A stretch of 53,764 nucleotides of DNA, from the NCBI GenBank assembly GCA_903851385.1, contig CAINOC010000037.1:1-53764 (forward strand), read 5' to 3'. Every line of letters begins with the position of its first letter. Positions within the stretch are counted from its first letter, which is position 1. Below, piece by piece: positions 49,965-53,764 of this stretch. This DNA is from an uncultured Chlorobiaceae bacterium. GTDB taxonomy: Bacteria > Bacteroidota > Chlorobiia > Chlorobiales > Chlorobiaceae. The notes beneath the pieces were generated by a model. The model had not been told where the DNA came from. It saw only the letters and a program-made list of their open reading frames with translations, and made no database searches. The translations under genes were made by a program, and so were the position numbers.

Positions 49965-52070
49965 ATGGCTGTAATGTCCAGCTTGCGGGATAAGACTCAT
50001 ATTATATTGTATACCCTCCTGGCAGCATTTCTTGCACTGATTGTTTTTGAGTGGGGAATGAATTTTTCCGGATTTACCGGCAAGACAAATCAGGCTGGTA
50101 AAATCAATGGAAAGTCTATTCCATTCGCTCAGTACGATGAGGTATACAAAGAGTATACCGAGAATTACCGGAGAAATAATCCAGGAGCCGAACTTACCTC
50201 TGAAACCGAACTCGGGCTTCAGGAGCAGGCATGGAATACCATTGTGGACCAGACCCTGCTTGAAGAGCAGTTTGTAAAATTTGGAATTGGACTTCAAGAC
50301 CAGGAGGTTGTTGAAGCACTCGACAGCCCGAACCCCCCTTTGGTTATTCGCCAGAATTTCAGTGATCCTGCCACTGGGGCGGTTGATCGGAAGAAGTTGG
50401 AGAGTGCGCGCCGGGATCCGCAGAATAAGCAGTTGTGGCTGCAGGTTGAACAAATTGTCCGTCGGGAGCTTAAAATCAACAAGCTGATCAGGGCTCTTCA
50501 GACCCTTGATCATGTTACTGACCGGGAGATAAGCGATATAGTCGCCAGGCAGTTTTCGCGCTTTTCAGCCTCTTTTATCCCGGTTCCTTTGAGTTTTGCC
50601 GGAGCGGACAGCAGTTTTCCAGTAAAGGAAGAGGAAACAAAAAAATATTTTGACGATCATAAAGAGCTGTTTAAACAGGTTCCTTCGAGAAGGGCTGATT
50701 TTGTGTTTTTCCCGCTTACTCCTTCGTCTAAAGATAGTCTTGCGGTTCGCAAGGAGCTTGAAACAATCCGGACTGAGTTTGCCGGGCCAGTTAATGATGC
50801 TGATTATGTGAAGGTTCAGAGTGACCGTCCGACAGGGAGCAACGTTACCTATAGCCGTGCGGATTTTTCGCCTTCGGCGGGGGAGAGTGTCTTCAGTTCA
50901 GCAAATCTGAAAGCGGGAACGGTTATCGGTCCGATAGCTGACAGGGGTGAATATCGCGTTATAAAGGTTAAGCAGCTCACCACACTGGCCCAGCCGATTG
51001 CCAGGGCTTCGCACATTTTGCTGCGGTTTAATCCTGCAAGTCGCGAGGATGTTCAGAAAGTTCGCGAGCTCACTATGCTTATTTCCAAACAGCTTCAGGC
51101 TGGTGTTCCTTTTGAAGAGCTGGCAAAAAAATATTCCGCCGATACGGCAAGTGCCGTCAATGGTGGCGATGTAGGATGGTTCAGCAAAGATCGGATGGTG
51201 CCTGCATTCTCTGCAGCTGTTTTTAGTGCCAGGCCGGGTGCGATTGTGGGGCCTGTGCAGACACAGTTTGGGCTGCATATTATCAAGGTTACCGGTTTTG
51301 ACCAGAGTGCCATGGTCTGTTCGGAGATTGTAAGAAAGATCAGGCCTTCAACGGAGACGATTGACAGTGGACGTCGACTTGCTATGGCTTTTCAGATCAA
51401 TGCCAAAGAGAAAGGTTTCGATAAGAGCGCTGCAAGTTCCAGGTTGACCGTCAACAAGACCGCCGAGTTCGGAAAACATATGCCTATCGCTCCGATTGGT
51501 TACAATGAAAAAGTTACAGCATTTGCCTTTAAGGCCAGCGAAGGTGACATGTCGGATGTTCTTGAAACTGAAAAAGGTTTTTTTGTTCTGCGTCTGACCG
51601 GTAAAAATGATACAGGATATCACCTCCTCGATGCAGAGCTGAAATCAAGAATTAATGCTGAACTTGTAAGGGAAAAGAAAGGTGCTGCTGTGGAGGGTAG
51701 ACTTGCGGTTATGGCAAAAGTGCCGGGGCAGAGCCTTGAAAAGATTGCGGCACAGAATCCGATGCTGCATGTTGTTACTGCTGAGGAGATTCGCTGGAGC
51801 GATGGATTTATCCCTGGATATGCTGTTGATAAGCCACTGGTGGAGGCGATATCAGGGCTTGATGCTGGCAGGCTCTCCCGGCCGGTGAAAACGACAGAAG
51901 GTTACGCTCTTGTGGTGCTTGGGAAGAAAACGCTTCCTGCCGGGCTTGACCTCAAGGTGGAAAATGCCGGCGTGGCACCGCAACTGCTCCGGGCAAAACA
52001 GGAACAGTTGTTTGCCGAATATTTTGCTGCAGTACGCAAAAGTGCGAAAATTGAGGACTTGCGTCCCTGA
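49965..52070 (+). CDS. Peptidylprolyl isomerase, SurA/PpiD-like membrane chaperone
   Basis: This 701-residue protein has one N-terminal membrane anchor (about residues 13-33: ILYTLLAAFLALIVFEWG), a SurA-N-like chaperone region, and a parvulin domain at about 345-444 (RASHILLRFNPASRED, then FEELAKKYSADTAS and GLHIIKVTG). It resembles PpiD, which sits at the Sec translocon and helps periplasmic proteins fold. A second degenerate rotamase-like domain may lie further on (about 470-600). AAGGGATGATTT precedes the ATG. It is adjacent to pcm and converges on the PTS gene. Confidence 0.87.
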   Translation: MAVMSSLRDKTHIILYTLLAAFLALIVFEWGMNFSGFTGKTNQAGKINGKSIPFAQYDEVYKEYTENYRRNNPGAELTSETELGLQEQAWNTIVDQTLLEEQFVKFGIGLQDQEVVEALDSPNPPLVIRQNFSDPATGAVDRKKLESARRDPQNKQLWLQVEQIVRRELKINKLIRALQTLDHVTDREISDIVARQFSRFSASFIPVPLSFAGADSSFPVKEEETKKYFDDHKELFKQVPSRRADFVFFPLTPSSKDSLAVRKELETIRTEFAGPVNDADYVKVQSDRPTGSNVTYSRADFSPSAGESVFSSANLKAGTVIGPIADRGEYRVIKVKQLTTLAQPIARASHILLRFNPASREDVQKVRELTMLISKQLQAGVPFEELAKKYSADTASAVNGGDVGWFSKDRMVPAFSAAVFSARPGAIVGPVQTQFGLHIIKVTGFDQSAMVCSEIVRKIRPSTETIDSGRRLAMAFQINAKEKGFDKSAASSRLTVNKTAEFGKHMPIAPIGYNEKVTAFAFKASEGDMSDVLETEKGFFVLRLTGKNDTGYHLLDAELKSRINAELVREKKGAAVEGRLAVMAKVPGQSLEKIAAQNPMLHVVTAEEIRWSDGFIPGYAVDKPLVEAISGLDAGRLSRPVKTTEGYALVVLGKKTLPAGLDLKVENAGVAPQLLRAKQEQLFAEYFAAVRKSAKIEDLRP

Positions 52071-52082
52071 AACAATATGTTG

Positions 52083-53764
52083 TCAATGTGCTGCCTGGAA
52101 GGCTTCCAGGCAGGCTTTGATCTTTGCCGGAGTATCGAGTCTAAGGCACTCCTCTGCAAGTGCTTCAGTTTCGGCAATTGAGAAGCACGATACCAGTGAT
52201 TTGAGTTTCGGGATATCCGAGCTGACTACGCTGAACCTTCGCAGTCCGCATCCTAAAAGGAATGGCAGTGCAAGCGGATCTGAACCCATATTGCCGCATA
52301 TCGTTACTTTGCAGTGGTTTCTATTGGCAGTTGTGATAACCCTGTGCAGCTGCCTGATAATTGCAGGATGGAATGTTTCAAAAAGATTTTGCACAATGAC
52401 ATTGTTTCTGTCAACGGCAAGAGTGTACTGCGTGAGGTCATTGGTGCCTATACTTATAAAATCAGCGCATTTTGTGATCTCTTCAATAAGTTCTACCGCT
52501 GCAGGTACCTCAATCATGGCACCGACTCCCGGTTTTTCAATCTGCCAGTTTCCCTCTTTTGTCAGTTCCGAGTAGTGCTTGTCGATGACTTTCCGGACAT
52601 GGCGGATCTCATCGAGGGATATGATCATAGGAATCAGGATAGCCAGGTTTCCATGGGTATTTGACCGTATTATAGCCCTAACCTGGTTATCGAGAATGTC
52701 GGGCAGATCAATCAGGATTCTTATTCCCCTCCATCCCAGGTTGGGGTTTTCCTCCTTGACCGGAGAGTATAGCAGTTTATCCCCGCCAATATCAAAAAGC
52801 CGGATATCCAGAGGCATTGGCGATATCATTTCAGCCATTTCACGATAATAGGAAAACTGTTCCGACTCTTTGGGCACGGTATTGCCGTTGGTAAAGAGGT
52901 TTTCACTTCTGAACAGGCCTACACCTTCAGCTCCTGCAGGGCTAATGGCGTGCAGTTCTTCTTTGAAGTCAACATTGGCATAAAAGGTGATTCTTATGCC
53001 GCATTTTGTCGTTGCAGGAAGCATGGCAGTCAGGGATTTATCGGCTTCATTTTTTTTATCAGCCTCAAACTTGCCGATATAACGTGCAATAGTGTTTTTA
53101 TCAGGATGTATGATGACGGTACCCGCACTACCATCCAGGATCAGCTGCATGCCGGTTGTGATCTTTTGTGAGAGGTTGCCGAGTCCGACAACGATAGGAA
53201 TGTTGAGAGACTTGCAAATCAGGGAAATATGCGAAGTACTTCCCCCTGAATCGGTTACAAACCCTTTAATATTGCTGCGGCTCAAAAGAATTATATCAGC
53301 AGGAGAAAGTTTATCGGCAACAACAACAACCCCTTCTGGTATCCATGAGTGCAGTTTCCTGATGTTTAGATTTCTGATAATGCGGTTTTTGATATCGTGC
53401 AGATCATCAGCCCGCTCCTGAAATATCTGATCATCAGAGTTTATAAATTTTTCAAGATAGTGATCGAACTCTTCTTCAATGACAAAGTGAGCAGATCTAC
53501 GTTCCGAACGTATACGGTCGCTAATGGCATCAATAAGCACTGAATCGTGAAGCATCATGATCTGGGCCTGAAACAAATCTGAATAGCCCTTGCCAAGTTT
53601 TCTAATGGTAACGCGTTCAATTTTTTTCAGTTCCTTCTCAGACCGTTCGAGGGCAGTGAGAAACCTTTGGATCTCTTCGGATACATTTTTCTCATTCAGC
53701 TCTCTGGCTTCATGAATGCCAATGTCTTTTATGAACACATAGCACTCTCCGATTGCAATGCCTC
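52083..53764 (-). CDS. ptsI: Phosphoenolpyruvate-protein phosphotransferase (PTS enzyme I), 5' end outside the window
   Basis: Enzyme I takes phosphate from PEP and passes it to HPr. The window contains nearly all of it. Frame evidence continues past the first GTG (53738) to the edge, reading GIAIGECYVFIKDIG, the usual N-terminal start of EI, so the first few residues lie outside. Visible parts are the helical HPr-binding domain, the active His in GGSTSHISLICKSLNIPIVVG, the PEP-binding region GVGLFRSENL and DLRLFDIGGDK-like DIRLFDIGGDK, and the Cys in VTICGNMGSDPLA. HPr and sugar permeases are not seen here. Green sulfur bacteria are known for incomplete, regulatory PTS. Confidence 0.93.
   Translation of the reverse strand, partial: GIAIGECYVFIKDIGIHEARELNEKNVSEEIQRFLTALERSEKELKKIERVTIRKLGKGYSDLFQAQIMMLHDSVLIDAISDRIRSERRSAHFVIEEEFDHYLEKFINSDDQIFQERADDLHDIKNRIIRNLNIRKLHSWIPEGVVVVADKLSPADIILLSRSNIKGFVTDSGGSTSHISLICKSLNIPIVVGLGNLSQKITTGMQLILDGSAGTVIIHPDKNTIARYIGKFEADKKNEADKSLTAMLPATTKCGIRITFYANVDFKEELHAISPAGAEGVGLFRSENLFTNGNTVPKESEQFSYYREMAEMISPMPLDIRLFDIGGDKLLYSPVKEENPNLGWRGIRILIDLPDILDNQVRAIIRSNTHGNLAILIPMIISLDEIRHVRKVIDKHYSELTKEGNWQIEKPGVGAMIEVPAAVELIEEITKCADFISIGTNDLTQYTLAVDRNNVIVQNLFETFHPAIIRQLHRVITTANRNHCKVTICGNMGSDPLALPFLLGCGLRRFSVVSSDIPKLKSLVSCFSIAETEALAEECLRLDTPAKIKACLEAFQAAH

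Overview
The window is an ordinary chromosomal segment of a green sulfur bacterium (Chlorobiaceae; Chlorobium, Pelodictyon or a close relative). This is inferred from gene content and protein style. The segment carries a two-gene 2-oxoglutarate:ferredoxin oxidoreductase of the reverse TCA type, tandem small two-cluster ferredoxins, an orphan PTS enzyme I, a CrtI-like desaturase, and an EF-P with an atypical tip loop. No photosystem gene is present, so the assignment rests on recognition and not on a diagnostic marker. Many genes lack a strong Shine-Dalgarno sequence, so several starts were chosen by family alignment.

Layout. 1-11.7 kb (+): secE-nusG-rplK-rplA-rplJ-rplL-rpoB-rpoC, the classic transcription/translation block, with a structured rplL-rpoB spacer and a strong bidirectional terminator after rpoC. 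11.8-14.2 kb (-): efp-accB-accC; accB carries an apparent frameshift just before its biotinylation site. 14.4-15.8 kb (+): HU and accA. 15.9-18.8 kb (-): korA-korB. 19-24.3 kb: a small Cys-motif protein, alaS, two tandem ferredoxins, and serB converging on the second ferredoxin with overlap. 24.4-30.7 kb (-): a WG-repeat lipoprotein, guaA, a class A PBP and an alpha/beta hydrolase. 30.9-36 kb: a DedA protein, tRNA-Pro(GGG), a CrtI-like oxidoreductase, a radical SAM/DUF4130 gene pair linked to DNA repair, and a decayed antitoxin. 36-41.4 kb: an unknown protein with glpK, a CWC protein, a Rossmann protein, cobyrinate diamide synthase and an orphan unknown. 41.5-46.4 kb: clpC, trpB2, a DUF4160/DUF2442 pair with a perfect inverted repeat upstream, and tRNA-Leu(TAA). 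46.4 kb to the end: thiL, ftsY, a DUF123/GIY-YIG protein, pcm, a PpiD-like chaperone, and a PTS enzyme I that runs off the right edge.

Functional links. AccB, AccC and AccA (with AccD elsewhere) make malonyl-CoA. KorAB fixes CO2 onto succinyl-CoA using reduced ferredoxin, and the small ferredoxins are possible partners for such enzymes. ClpC, PpiD-like, Pcm and FtsY form a protein quality and targeting group. No prophage, insertion sequence, CRISPR array or rRNA was seen. The least explained items are the radical SAM/DUF4130 pair, the DUF4160/DUF2442 cassette with its putative operator, the accB frameshift, and the degenerate toxin-antitoxin remnant.
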